A stretch of 23,931 nt of DNA from Syntrophaceae bacterium UBA2208 (lineage in GTDB: Bacteria > Desulfobacterota > BSN033 > UBA1163), in NCBI GenBank assembly GCA_002327885.1, contig DCUS01000151.1, positions 6,637-30,567 of the forward strand. The letters are read 5' to 3'. Within the stretch, counting starts at the first letter, position 1; every line of letters starts with the position of its first letter. Of this stretch, positions 15,919 to 22,668 are shown one piece after another. The position numbers and the translations under genes were made by a program. The notes beneath the pieces were generated by a model, which saw only the letters and a list, made by a program, of their open reading frames with translations, did not search any database and had not been told where the DNA came from.

Positions 15919-16688
15919 ATGATATTCAGAACCAAAGGGATCACCGAAAAATTGAGATCAATAAAGTTGGAGTAAAAAATATCCGCTACCCCATCACTGT
16001 TTTGGATAAAGCCAAGGGCTTCCAGCATACAGTCGCCAGCGTAAACATGTTTGTAGACCTTCCCCACCGCTTCAAGGGAACTCACATGAGTCGCTTTGTG
16101 GAGATCCTCAATAAATACAAAGGAGATATTGCCATCAAAAATCTCTCAAAAATATTATTGGAAGTCAAACGTAAGCTAAAAGCGAAGACCGCTCATCTCG
16201 AAGTTGAATTTCCTTATTTCATTGAAAAAGAAGCTCCGGTGACTAAATCCAAGAGTTTAATGGAGTACATCTGTCGATTCTGCGGTTCAAGCAATGAAAA
16301 AGAAGACTTCTATGTTGGAATCGTTATCCCCATCACCACCGTATGCCCCTGTTCAAAAGAGATCAGCCAGTTCGGAGCACACAACCAAAGATCCCTCGTC
16401 ACCGTCAATCTCCGATTTAATAAATTTATTTGGATTGAGGACATCATCCAGTTGGTGGAGGAATGCGCTTCCTGCGATCTTTACTCCATTTTAAAAAGAC
16501 CGGATGAGAAATATGTGACAGAAAAGGCCTATGAAAACCCCATGTTTGTTGAGGATGTGGTGAGGGAGATAGCAAAACGTTTAAAAAAGGATAAAAACAT
16601 CACCTGGTTTACGGTGGAATCGGAAAACTTCGAGTCGATTCATAATCACAGCGCTTATGCCTTTGTGGAACGATGCGAAAACGATTAA
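15915..16688 (+). CDS. folE2: GTP cyclohydrolase I, type IB (FolE2)
   Basis: 257 residues. It converts GTP to dihydroneopterin triphosphate, the substrate of QueD, whose gene overlaps it. Visible motifs: GTHMSRF (about 55-61), TTVCPCSKEIS with the conserved Cys pair at 144 and 146, FGAHNQRS with His156, and a C-terminal ESIHNHSAYAFVE. FolE2 can use several metals rather than only zinc and is often a backup under zinc shortage, but here no Zur-like site was recognised and it appears to be the committed partner of queD. The same product can also feed folate synthesis. The other queuosine genes queE and queC are not in the window. Confidence 0.94.
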   Translation: MNDIQNQRDHRKIEINKVGVKNIRYPITVLDKAKGFQHTVASVNMFVDLPHRFKGTHMSRFVEILNKYKGDIAIKNLSKILLEVKRKLKAKTAHLEVEFPYFIEKEAPVTKSKSLMEYICRFCGSSNEKEDFYVGIVIPITTVCPCSKEISQFGAHNQRSLVTVNLRFNKFIWIEDIIQLVEECASCDLYSILKRPDEKYVTEKAYENPMFVEDVVREIAKRLKKDKNITWFTVESENFESIHNHSAYAFVERCEND

Positions 16689-16914
16689 GTTTCAGAGAGT
16701 TAAATATGCCACTTTCCCCATGTGAGGTTTTATGCTTGGCTGGGAATCTGAATCATCCAGCATTTCGAATTAAAATCTTATGACCTATCAAGCGGATGAT
16801 GATTCAATAGATATTTATTCTTTGCGACAAAAAAGGTCACCCTTTCCCCTTTTTTCTAATTCTAATCTTCAAACAAATCTTTAAAAATCAATAGGTTTAA
16901 GTATCCAATCTTTT

Positions 16915-16930
16915 TTGGCATTAAAATTGC
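16915..16930 (+). promoter_or_regulatory. Sigma-54 (RpoN)-type promoter upstream of the riboswitch
   Basis: TTGGCA (16915-16920) and TTGC (16927-16930) match the -24/-12 consensus TGGCAC-N5-TTGC with exactly ten bases between the GG and GC pairs. The start would fall near 16942, about 17 bases before the riboswitch P1 helix, which is very suitable. The 226 bases before it (from 16689) hold no gene and could carry activator sites; none was identified. Confidence 0.6.
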
Positions 16931-16958
16931 CCTTTAATAAATCAGATTTATTGATAAA

Positions 16959-17039
16959 AAGTACGGATAAAGCCAACCCATGAGCGATCGTGGGGTGGAA
17001 AGCCATGGGTCCTGTTGGGATAGCCGGGTTGGCGTACTT
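16959..17039 (+). ncRNA. GEMM-I (cyclic-di-GMP-I) riboswitch
   Basis: P1 is a perfect 7-bp helix, AAGTACG (16959-16965) with CGTACTT (17033-17039). The 5' core AAAGCCAACCC is followed by P2, CCCATGA/TCGTGGG, closed by a GNRA tetraloop GCGA (16984-16987). Then GTGGAAAGCC carries the AAAGCC core and AGCCGGGTTGGC closes the 3' side. The consensus GGCAA/TTGCC pair appears as GCCAA/TTGGC, a compensated change that supports real structure. The P3 arm is short and its tetraloop receptor is not canonical. In my alignment the ligand-contacting position 20 is G, favouring c-di-GMP over cyclic AMP-GMP. It lies upstream of a diguanylate cyclase gene. Confidence 0.78.
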
Positions 17040-17055
17040 GAAGAAGTTTTTTCAT

Positions 17056-17090
17056 CCGTGGTCAATTTTGATACGGGCCTTTTATTTTTT
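17056..17090 (+). terminator. Intrinsic terminator, riboswitch expression platform
   Basis: CCGT-GG-TCAA (17056-17065) pairs with TTGA-T-ACGG (17068-17076), followed by GCCTTTTATTTTTT. It begins 17 bases after the riboswitch and precedes the next start codon by about 170 bases, as expected for transcriptional control. Confidence 0.6.
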
Positions 17091-17261
17091 GGGGGCGATT
17101 CCTCAATGATGAGAAATTATATCATCAATAATATCATTTGCTTTCAATACCACCTCCGAAAGGTCATCGGAAAGAAAATGGCAAGATGGATTTGTATATT
17201 GCTCGAAAAAACCTTTACCACTTTATTTGGAAGAGAGATCTATGGAGAGGAGGAATAAAAG

Positions 17262-17570
17262 ATGTGCAAAGCATTGGATTCCGATTTATATTGTACGAAT
17301 TTCAAATGCCCCCACAACTTATTCTGGGAAGCGTTAAACCTCGATAGAGACAAAATCCAAATGACGGACAGGGCGCTTGAGATAAGAAACTGCTGTTGTT
17401 TGATCATACACCCGTGGACGCCGGAGGAAATTAGTGAAGCATGGGGTCTCAAAAAAGAGGCGGTCAGGCGTTCCGAGGAAGAGGCATCTATGAAGGTGCA
17501 GAAGAAAATCCGGTTTTACAGGAGAAGCCCGCTGTCGAGAAGTCGCCTTAATAGGGAGGTTTTGGTCTGA
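17262..17570 (+). CDS. Small Cys-rich protein with sigma-70 region-4-like helix-turn-helix
   Basis: 102 residues with a strong AGGAGG site (17248-17253). The C-terminal half, about 52-80, reads as a region 4.2-type HTH: WTPEEISEAWGLKKEAVRRSEEEA, comparable with the LEEIGEVFGVTRERVRQIE pattern of sigma factors. The N-terminal half has Cys2, Cys11, Cys16 and a CCC at 44-46, which might bind a metal. No region 2 is present, so it cannot be a full sigma factor; it may bind DNA or polymerase as a regulator. Similar short Cys-plus-HTH proteins occur in other genomes, as I recall. It is the first gene behind the riboswitch and terminator and is followed by the diguanylate cyclase after 41 bases. Confidence 0.7.
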   Translation: MCKALDSDLYCTNFKCPHNLFWEALNLDRDKIQMTDRALEIRNCCCLIIHPWTPEEISEAWGLKKEAVRRSEEEASMKVQKKIRFYRRSPLSRSRLNREVLV

Positions 17571-17611
17571 ACAAAACTCGACTGATAAGCAGGGTCATGG
17601 GAGGTTTAAAA

Positions 17612-18526
17612 ATGGGTGTCTCCTATAAAATACTTATCGTGGATGATAAGGAATCAATAAGAAAGCTCGTTGGGAATATGTTGTCCCAAAAGGGGCATCA
17701 ATGCGTTACTGCAAATAATGGAATTGAAGCACTGGATAAAATTAGGGAAAACAGATTTGATGCCGTTATTAGTGACATCGCGATGCCCGAAATGGATGGG
17801 CTTGCCCTGACAAAAGAGCTTTTAAAACATGATCAAAGCCTTCCTATCATGATCATGACAGGATATACGGATAACTATTCAGCAGAAACGGCTATTGCTT
17901 CGGGCGCACGGGAATTCATTAGCAAGCCGTTTTCTATTCCCGAGTTTATTATCCGATTTGATAAAATGATGCGTGACCGTAAAGGGGAGGAAGCGTTGCT
18001 GGCCCTTTCCCTTATCGACGAGCTGACAGGGTTGCATAACCGTCGAAGATTCTTCGTTTTGGCCGACCAGTATATAAAGCTATCCGTTCGAACAAAGAAG
18101 AGGTTGTTGCTCCTTTTTATCGACATGGACGGTTTAAAATGGATTAACGACCACTATGGACATCATGAAGGAGACCATGTATTGATAGGGCTTGCCAACC
18201 TCCTTAAAAAGACCTTCCGTGAGTCGGATATTATTGCTCGGATGGGAGGAGATGAATTTGTGGTTTTATCAGAATCGACGGATGAGAAAGGTGAGATCGT
18301 GATGACTCGCCTGCATGAAAACATAAGAGATTATAATACCAAAATCTCCCAAGATTATAAGCTATCGATCAGCGTGGGGGCTGCTCAGTTTGATCCTCAA
18401 TACCCCATTTCAATCGATGACCTCCTATCCAAGGCGGACGCCTTGATGTACGCTCAGAAACGGAAAAAAAGAGGACAAGAATCTCATCCCGGGGTGAGAA
18501 ACGGGCAAACAGATTCTACAACCTGA
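17612..18526 (+). CDS. Response regulator with GGDEF diguanylate cyclase domain
   Basis: 304 residues from MGVSYKILIVDD; the start has GGGAGG seven bases upstream, better than an ATG five codons earlier. The REC domain (1-120) keeps the acidic pair at 11-12, phospho-acceptor Asp55, Thr83 and Lys105. The GGDEF domain (about 130-290) has an intact GGDEF at 212-216, metal-binding DMD at 171-173, IND and GHHEGD. The last Asp (188) is the residue that is Ser in cyclic AMP-GMP synthases, so this one should make c-di-GMP. RESD at 203-206 is the RxxD inhibitory site. No histidine kinase is nearby. The riboswitch upstream could sense its own product. Confidence 0.93.
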   Translation: MGVSYKILIVDDKESIRKLVGNMLSQKGHQCVTANNGIEALDKIRENRFDAVISDIAMPEMDGLALTKELLKHDQSLPIMIMTGYTDNYSAETAIASGAREFISKPFSIPEFIIRFDKMMRDRKGEEALLALSLIDELTGLHNRRRFFVLADQYIKLSVRTKKRLLLLFIDMDGLKWINDHYGHHEGDHVLIGLANLLKKTFRESDIIARMGGDEFVVLSESTDEKGEIVMTRLHENIRDYNTKISQDYKLSISVGAAQFDPQYPISIDDLLSKADALMYAQKRKKRGQESHPGVRNGQTDSTT

Positions 18527-18536
18527 GAAATACGGT

Positions 18537-18674
18537 ATGGGAATCTGCCCGTGCTGTAACGGCCAGGGATATATTCAAAACCCAAAACGACCGGGTTCCC
18601 CCAAGTGTGGAGGATTTGGGTTTCTTAAAGAGAAAACCGAAAAAAAACCAAATACTTCCACTCAGTGTAATTAA
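18537..18674 (+). CDS. Putative 45-residue zinc-finger-like (DnaJ-type CxxCxGxG) peptide
   Basis: A short frame 10 bases after the cyclase stop. It encodes MGICPCCNGQGYI, which contains a CxxCxGxG motif (Cys4, Cys7), and a second half-motif SPKCGGFG in which the first Cys is Ser. This pattern is that of DnaJ-type zinc ribbons. The tail is Lys- and Thr-rich. Only a weak ribosome binding site is visible, so translation may depend on coupling to the cyclase. The Gly/Cys spacing is unlikely by chance, but the gene could be decaying. Confidence 0.45.
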   Translation: MGICPCCNGQGYIQNPKRPGSPKCGGFGFLKEKTEKKPNTSTQCN

Positions 18675-18807
18675 TTGCCTAAGAATATTTTCATTTCGTC
18701 CTTGCAAGGGGTTCTTCCTCGTAATCAATAACTGAACAATTCAGCCAAGCATGATCAACTGCGATGAACAATCTAACAATCTAAAGAAAGTTTACGCCTT
18801 TTATTTC

Positions 18808-18836
18808 TTTACATTACTTTGTTCTTATTTTATTAT
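18808..18836 (+). promoter_or_regulatory. Sigma-70-type promoter for the DUF4126 gene
   Basis: TTTACA (18808-18813), 17-base spacer, TATTAT (18831-18836) in a very AT-rich stretch. The start near 18843 gives a leader of about 70 bases. The sequence from 18675 to 18807 shows no gene. Confidence 0.6.
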
Positions 18837-18913
18837 GTTTAAAATTCAATACTTAAATCCATTGGCTGGCTTTGAGAGCTGACTTTCTGCTTTAACCGGA
18901 GGCCAACACTGAG

Positions 18914-19495
18914 ATGAATATGGAAACACTGCTTAGCATCGCAGTCGGCATTAGTTTGAGCGCAGCCTGTGGGTTCAGAGTTTTTGTCCCTTTGCTTGTG
19001 ATGAATCTCGCGTCACAAAGCGGGCAGCTTCATTTGTCCTCGGGGTTTGAATGGATTGGGAGCTATTATGCAACGGTTGCCTTCGGCGCGGCTACGATCG
19101 TTGAAACCCTTGGATATTACATTCCCTGGCTGGATCATGTTTTGGATATTGTGGCAACGCCGTCTGCAATCATTGCAGGGATAGTTGCCACCGCTTCAAC
19201 GGTTACCGATCTATCCCCATTTCTGAAATGGACCCTGGCTCTTATTGCCGGGGGTGGCATGGCGGGGTTAGTGCAAGGAACAACGGTGGCGCTCCGTACA
19301 AAATCATTAGTCTCAACGGCAGGGATAGGAAATCCTTTGGTTTCCACCTTGGAATTGATCGGATCAATGATCACGGCTCTGCTCGCCATCCTTGCCCCAA
19401 TTCTCTGCCTTGCGCTCATTGCATTTGTCTCTATTTATGTCATCCGTAAGGCGGGTCGGTTAATATTTGGGAGAATAAAAATGATTGGAAAATAA
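18914..19495 (+). CDS. DUF4126 family integral membrane protein
   Basis: 193 residues with about five hydrophobic segments (near 6-32, 50-75, 80-100, 105-125, 150-180). The opening SIAVGISLSAACGFRVFVPLL and the central DHVLDIVATPSAIIAGIVATAS match DUF4126 as I recognise it. It sits in the inner membrane; its function is unknown. The basic C-terminus (RKAGRLIFGRIKMIGK) should face the cytoplasm. A GGAGG site lies 11 bases before the ATG; the ATG two codons later is also possible. It is the first of a set of envelope-type genes. Confidence 0.83.
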   Translation: MNMETLLSIAVGISLSAACGFRVFVPLLVMNLASQSGQLHLSSGFEWIGSYYATVAFGAATIVETLGYYIPWLDHVLDIVATPSAIIAGIVATASTVTDLSPFLKWTLALIAGGGMAGLVQGTTVALRTKSLVSTAGIGNPLVSTLELIGSMITALLAILAPILCLALIAFVSIYVIRKAGRLIFGRIKMIGK

Positions 19496-19499
19496 ACCC

Positions 19500-19528
19500 T
19501 TTACGGTAACGTTATTTTAGGATAAACT
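19500..19528 (+). promoter_or_regulatory. Possible promoter for the LysM-lipoprotein pair
   Basis: TTTACG (19500-19505), 17-base spacer, TAAACT (19523-19528), directly after the DUF4126 stop. The match to consensus is moderate only. Confidence 0.3.
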
Positions 19529-19605
19529 GGGGTTAGTATGCCAGAAGGGGGTGATTCTGCAATATAAGAAAATACCCTTCCATCAGAGGAAAAAGGAGAA
19601 GAAAG

Positions 19606-19797
19606 ATGGCAGAAGAAAAAACGGATGCCTGGGATGCCACGCAGTGGCATGAGGTGAAGAAAAGCGATACACTCTGGAAGATTGCTGAAAAATACTACGG
19701 CGACGGTTCTCTCTACACAAAAATCTTCGAGGCAAACCGGGACACCTTGAAGGACCCCAACTTGATCAAAGTGGGGCAAAAACTTAGAATCCCATGA
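19606..19797 (+). CDS. Small LysM-domain protein
   Basis: 63 residues that are almost entirely one LysM domain (about 14-62): HEVKKSDTLWKIAEKYYGD, then IFEANRDTLKDPNLIKVGQKLRIP. LysM binds N-acetylglucosamine chains of peptidoglycan. There is no signal peptide, so either it stays in the cytoplasm, like the small BON/LysM proteins of the YgaU type, or it is exported by another route. A GGAG site precedes the ATG. The lipoprotein gene starts 17 bases after its stop, so the two are very likely an operon, perhaps acting together at the cell wall. Confidence 0.9.
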   Translation: MAEEKTDAWDATQWHEVKKSDTLWKIAEKYYGDGSLYTKIFEANRDTLKDPNLIKVGQKLRIP

Positions 19798-19814
19798 TTG
19801 GAGGAGGAAAAAGA

Positions 19815-20408
19815 ATGAAAAAGTGGCTGAAACCTATGGTGTTAATGGTTCTTGTATTGTTTGTTGCTGGTTGTGCCAGCGAAAAAAAGCCTGCGGAAGA
19901 GGCGATCAAAGCGGCGGAAGCCGCAATCAATGCTGCAAAAGGCGAAGCGATAAAGTACGTTCCTGATCAGGTCAAAGACCTGGAAGATGCGCTCAAGTCT
20001 GCCCAAGATGCATTGGCGAAGAAAGATTACAAAACTGCCCTCAATGCGGCGAAAGACCTTCCCGGCAAGGCAAAAGACCTGGCCGCTGTCGCCGCAACAA
20101 AGAAAGAGGAATTGACCAAAGCCTGGAATGAAATGAGCGGCGGTCTTCCCAAGATGGTCGAGGCCATCAAGAGCAGGGTCGATGTTCTATCGCAAAGCAA
20201 GAAGCTCCCTGCCGATCTGGACAATGCTAAGTTTGAAGGAGTCAAAGCAGGACTCCCCGAAGTCACCCAGATGTGGGATGACGCTCAAAAGGCCTTTGCC
20301 GGTGGCAACCTTGCCGATGCCGTATCCAAGGCAAAGACCATCAAAGACAAAGCAGTAGAAATGATGACCACCCTGGGTATGCAGGTTCCAGAAGGAGCCA
20401 AGAGCTAA
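19815..20408 (+). CDS. Helical-repeat lipoprotein
   Basis: 197 residues from MKKWLKPM. A lipoprotein signal peptide ends in the lipobox FVAGC with the modified Cys at 20. The following residues are Ser-Glu, without Asp at +2, so outer-membrane sorting is possible. The mature part is Ala/Lys-rich and nearly all helical. Two similar units are visible: AQDALAKKDYKTALNAAKDL and AQKAFAGGNLADAVSKAKTI, each followed by a KAK/KDKA helix, a TPR-like repeat. I chose this start over an ATG at 19794 because a GGAGGAGG site lies just upstream of it and the signal peptide then has normal length. Function unknown; it pairs with the LysM gene. Confidence 0.88.
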   Translation: MKKWLKPMVLMVLVLFVAGCASEKKPAEEAIKAAEAAINAAKGEAIKYVPDQVKDLEDALKSAQDALAKKDYKTALNAAKDLPGKAKDLAAVAATKKEELTKAWNEMSGGLPKMVEAIKSRVDVLSQSKKLPADLDNAKFEGVKAGLPEVTQMWDDAQKAFAGGNLADAVSKAKTIKDKAVEMMTTLGMQVPEGAKS

Positions 20409-20463
20409 CTGACATAACCTGGATGGTAACGAATAATATTCTTGCCTGCCGTCGCCGCCTCTT

Positions 20464-20522
20464 GGATAGCCCCTTGGTGATGATACAATGTAATCCCGGA
20501 TTTGCATTGGCAAGGGGTATCC
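20464..20522. repeat. Long imperfect hairpin downstream of the lipoprotein gene
   Basis: Outer arms GGATA-CCCCTTG (20464-20476, with a bulged G) and CAAGGGGTATCC (20511-20522) pair over 12 bp. Inside, CAATG/CATTG (20486-20490 and 20505-20509) and AATC/GATT (20492-20495, 20499-20502) form a nested stem. TTATTTTT follows at about 20528, so on the plus strand it may act as a terminator of the LysM-lipoprotein pair. The size and nesting are unusual for a simple terminator. Confidence 0.55.
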
Positions 20523-20690
20523 GGAGGTTATTTTTACACACTTTTGTTTTGGTTTAATCAACGCCAGAGTGATCCGTCGCCACCCAGGCATTTCGTAGAA
20601 GGCCTTTTCCAGGATTTCGGGCAGAGATTTCCGAAGAGGAATATCCGAGACACTCTCATTGCAAGAGCGTTCTTTGATTTCGTTAACCGG

Positions 20691-21185
20691 TTATCTTCCG
20701 CCCAGCACTTTTTTCACAAGCATGGCAGCAATACCAGCCAAAGCGGCCTTTGCAAGAGGGCTGCCCAAAATGCCTCCGGAACTGCTCGTTCCCCTATTCC
20801 CTCCGGTGAGTCCACCCAGGAGGTCGCGAAGAAGACCCGGTTGCTGATGAAGCTGATTGGTAAGGTTCGCTAGCCAGTCCACGTCTCCAAACCCCTGGCC
20901 CTGAGCCGGAGTAAGGCCGGGAAGATCAAGCCTCTTGCTTCGCGCCTGACCGGCCAGCAACTGGCCGAATTCTTCTCGATCTGTCTGAGAGAAGTGACCG
21001 AAGGCATCACGGGCTGCTTGCTCATATTCCGAGGGAGATACCTTGTGGGCCACTTCTCCGTAACGGTCCAGGACTTCCCGGTCATCATAGCCTTCCGAGG
21101 GAGGCCCTTCTTGAAACCGATTCAAAAAAACCTCGAAACCCTGTCGCGTCTGACTGTTTCCCATCAACATTTCCAATAAATTCAT
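20691..21185 (-). CDS. Conserved-type hypothetical protein with glycine-rich C-terminus
   Basis: 164 residues, with a good GGAGGT site eight bases before the ATG. The N-terminal 90 residues are helical and charged (YEQAARDAFGHFSQTDREEFGQLL). The C-terminal part (about 110-164) is Gly/Ser/Leu-rich with a final amphipathic or membrane-active helix PLAKAALAGIAAMLVKKVLGG. The overall look recalls DUF937/YidB-like proteins, but the match is not strong enough to name it. It has no signal peptide. It follows the YpfJ peptidase gene on the same strand after 181 bases. Function unknown. Confidence 0.7.
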   Translation of the reverse strand: MNLLEMLMGNSQTRQGFEVFLNRFQEGPPSEGYDDREVLDRYGEVAHKVSPSEYEQAARDAFGHFSQTDREEFGQLLAGQARSKRLDLPGLTPAQGQGFGDVDWLANLTNQLHQQPGLLRDLLGGLTGGNRGTSSSGGILGSPLAKAALAGIAAMLVKKVLGGR

Positions 21186-21215
21186 GATTTACCTCCTTTT
21201 ATGTTTTAACCCATA

Positions 21216-21260
21216 CTCTCCGAGATTCCCTTCGGAGAGGGTAACCCCTTGTCAAGGGGT
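21216..21260. repeat. Two tandem hairpins between ypfJ and the glycine-rich gene
   Basis: First hairpin: CTCTCCGA (21216-21223) with TCGGAGAG (21232-21239), a perfect 8-bp stem with an 8-base loop. Second: ACCCCTT (21244-21250) with AAGGGGT (21254-21260), a 7-bp stem with a 3-base loop. Neither is followed by a T-run on either strand. They could cap the ypfJ mRNA or lie in the leader of the next minus-strand gene. Confidence 0.5.
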
Positions 21261-21366
21261 GCACCACTATTAAACAGCACTGCATAAATACGTCACTTCA
21301 AATGGACTCCTTCATCTTAAACAATAGCTCCGTGAAAAGAAGAACTATTCCCCAAGCCGAAGGGCT

Positions 21367-22230
21367 TCACAATCGATCAGCATTGAAGGTATCGCATGCC
21401 TGAAGATTACCCTGCTCGAATCCAAGATTGAACCAGCGAACCCGTTGAGCCGAACTCCCATGCGTAAAAGCGTCGGGGACCACATAACCCTGTGTCTTCC
21501 TTTGGATCCGATCATCCCCAACTGCACTGGCAGCGTTCAGCCCTTCCTCGATGTCTCCCGCCTCAAGGATCTGGCGGCTCTTATTGGCCTGATGGGCCCA
21601 AACGCCTGCGAGGCAGTCCGCCTGCAATTCCATCCTCACGGATAGTTTATTTCTTTCGGAAGGGCTGGCCCGCGACTGGAGTTCATTCACCTTCTTGGAA
21701 ATACCCAGAAGGGTTTGGACATGATGGCCTACTTCATGGGCAATGATGTAAGCCTGGGCAAAATCCCCTGAAGCGCCAAACCGCGTCCGCAGGTCTTCGA
21801 AGAAGCTTAAGTCCAGATAGACCTTGTGATCGGAGGGACAATAAAACGGTCCCACTGCCGACCCCGCCATTCCGCACGCTGACTCAACAGCCCCTGAAAA
21901 AAGAACCAATGTTGGCGCGTGATATTTCCGTCCCATCTTCCGAAACGCCTCGTGCCAGACGTCTTCGGTCTCGGCCAGCACCACAGCGACAAAGTCACGC
22001 AAATCGTCATTTGCACCTGGACGGCCGCTCCGCTGGACAGAGACGGAAGGAGTCTGTATTTCCGGTCCTCCCTGCAATAGAATGGTCGGATCGATACCTA
22101 AAAACATCCCGATCAATACCACTGCCAATAGACCCAGGCCGCTTATACCCCCAATTTTGGCGCCACGAGGGATTGATATTCCCCGGCGGTCTTCAATGTT
22201 ATCGCTTTGTCGACGATCCCTCCATCGCAT
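21367..22230 (-). CDS. ypfJ: YpfJ-type neutral zinc metallopeptidase
   Basis: 287 residues. A membrane anchor spans about 25-45, after the conserved N-terminal MRWRDRRQSDNIEDRRG. The zinc site is HEVGH at 165-169, followed by VQTLLGI; upstream the family features GSAVGPFYCPSDHKVYLDLSFF and downstream ELQADCLAGVWAH are both present. The GS-FYCP-D pattern and total length match the Pfam zinc_peptidase (YpfJ) group. Substrate and role are unknown; the catalytic domain should face the periplasm. An AGGAGGG site precedes the ATG. Confidence 0.93.
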   Translation of the reverse strand: MRWRDRRQSDNIEDRRGISIPRGAKIGGISGLGLLAVVLIGMFLGIDPTILLQGGPEIQTPSVSVQRSGRPGANDDLRDFVAVVLAETEDVWHEAFRKMGRKYHAPTLVLFSGAVESACGMAGSAVGPFYCPSDHKVYLDLSFFEDLRTRFGASGDFAQAYIIAHEVGHHVQTLLGISKKVNELQSRASPSERNKLSVRMELQADCLAGVWAHQANKSRQILEAGDIEEGLNAASAVGDDRIQRKTQGYVVPDAFTHGSSAQRVRWFNLGFEQGNLQACDTFNADRL

Positions 22231-22668
22231 TTTGTCCCTCCTTTCAATTTATCGATCCCCTCTCGTTACGGGAGTGAAGTTGTGAAGTTTCACTTAGATT
22301 TTGAGATCGATCCATCGATAAGTGTTAATGATGAAGCTCCGTCTATCTAAATTAAAACGCTTTCCCAACATCATCCGAGTATTTAGCCTACCTATCATCG
22401 TAACTAAAATACCAAACAACCTTAATATATGACAGGACATTATAAAAGATCAATATCAACCCTTAGTCACCCCCCTTGTGAAATAACTCCCCTCTCTTGT
22501 ATAATCGACTTATCAAAAAATGAGTTCTTTTAATTTTTTTTAAAATGCCGGCTGTCTTAACGGATACCCATGGGTTATTCTCAAGCTATGTTGTATGTCA
22601 AGGACTTCAAAAACCCTTTGCATCGGCCAAAGTATTCTTTACACATTCAACATCAGGGAGGTAAGAAC
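22231..22668. other. 438-base intergenic region between ypfJ and the YeaQ-type gene
   Basis: No gene was recognised. It holds the ypfJ ribosome binding site, a CTCTCG/CGGGAG hairpin near 22260-22274, a plus-strand promoter (22476-22505) and a leader of about 157 bases with the palindrome ACCCATGGGT near 22566-22575. A frame running upstream from the YeaQ start to 22570 lacks a ribosome binding site and is not taken as coding. Confidence 0.55.
22476..22505 (+). promoter_or_regulatory. Sigma-70-type promoter for the YeaQ/GlsB gene
   Basis: TTGTGA (22476-22481), 18-base spacer and a perfect TATAAT (22500-22505). The expected start near 22512 gives a long leader of about 157 bases. Confidence 0.65.

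Noticed and set aside
16980..17258. 92-codon plus-strand frame
   Set aside because: It runs through the riboswitch and its terminator and has no recognisable protein features; its start lies within the P2 region of the riboswitch.
22570..22668. 33-codon extension of the YeaQ-type protein
   Set aside because: It is polar and lacks a ribosome binding site, while GGGAGG stands just before the ATG at 22669.
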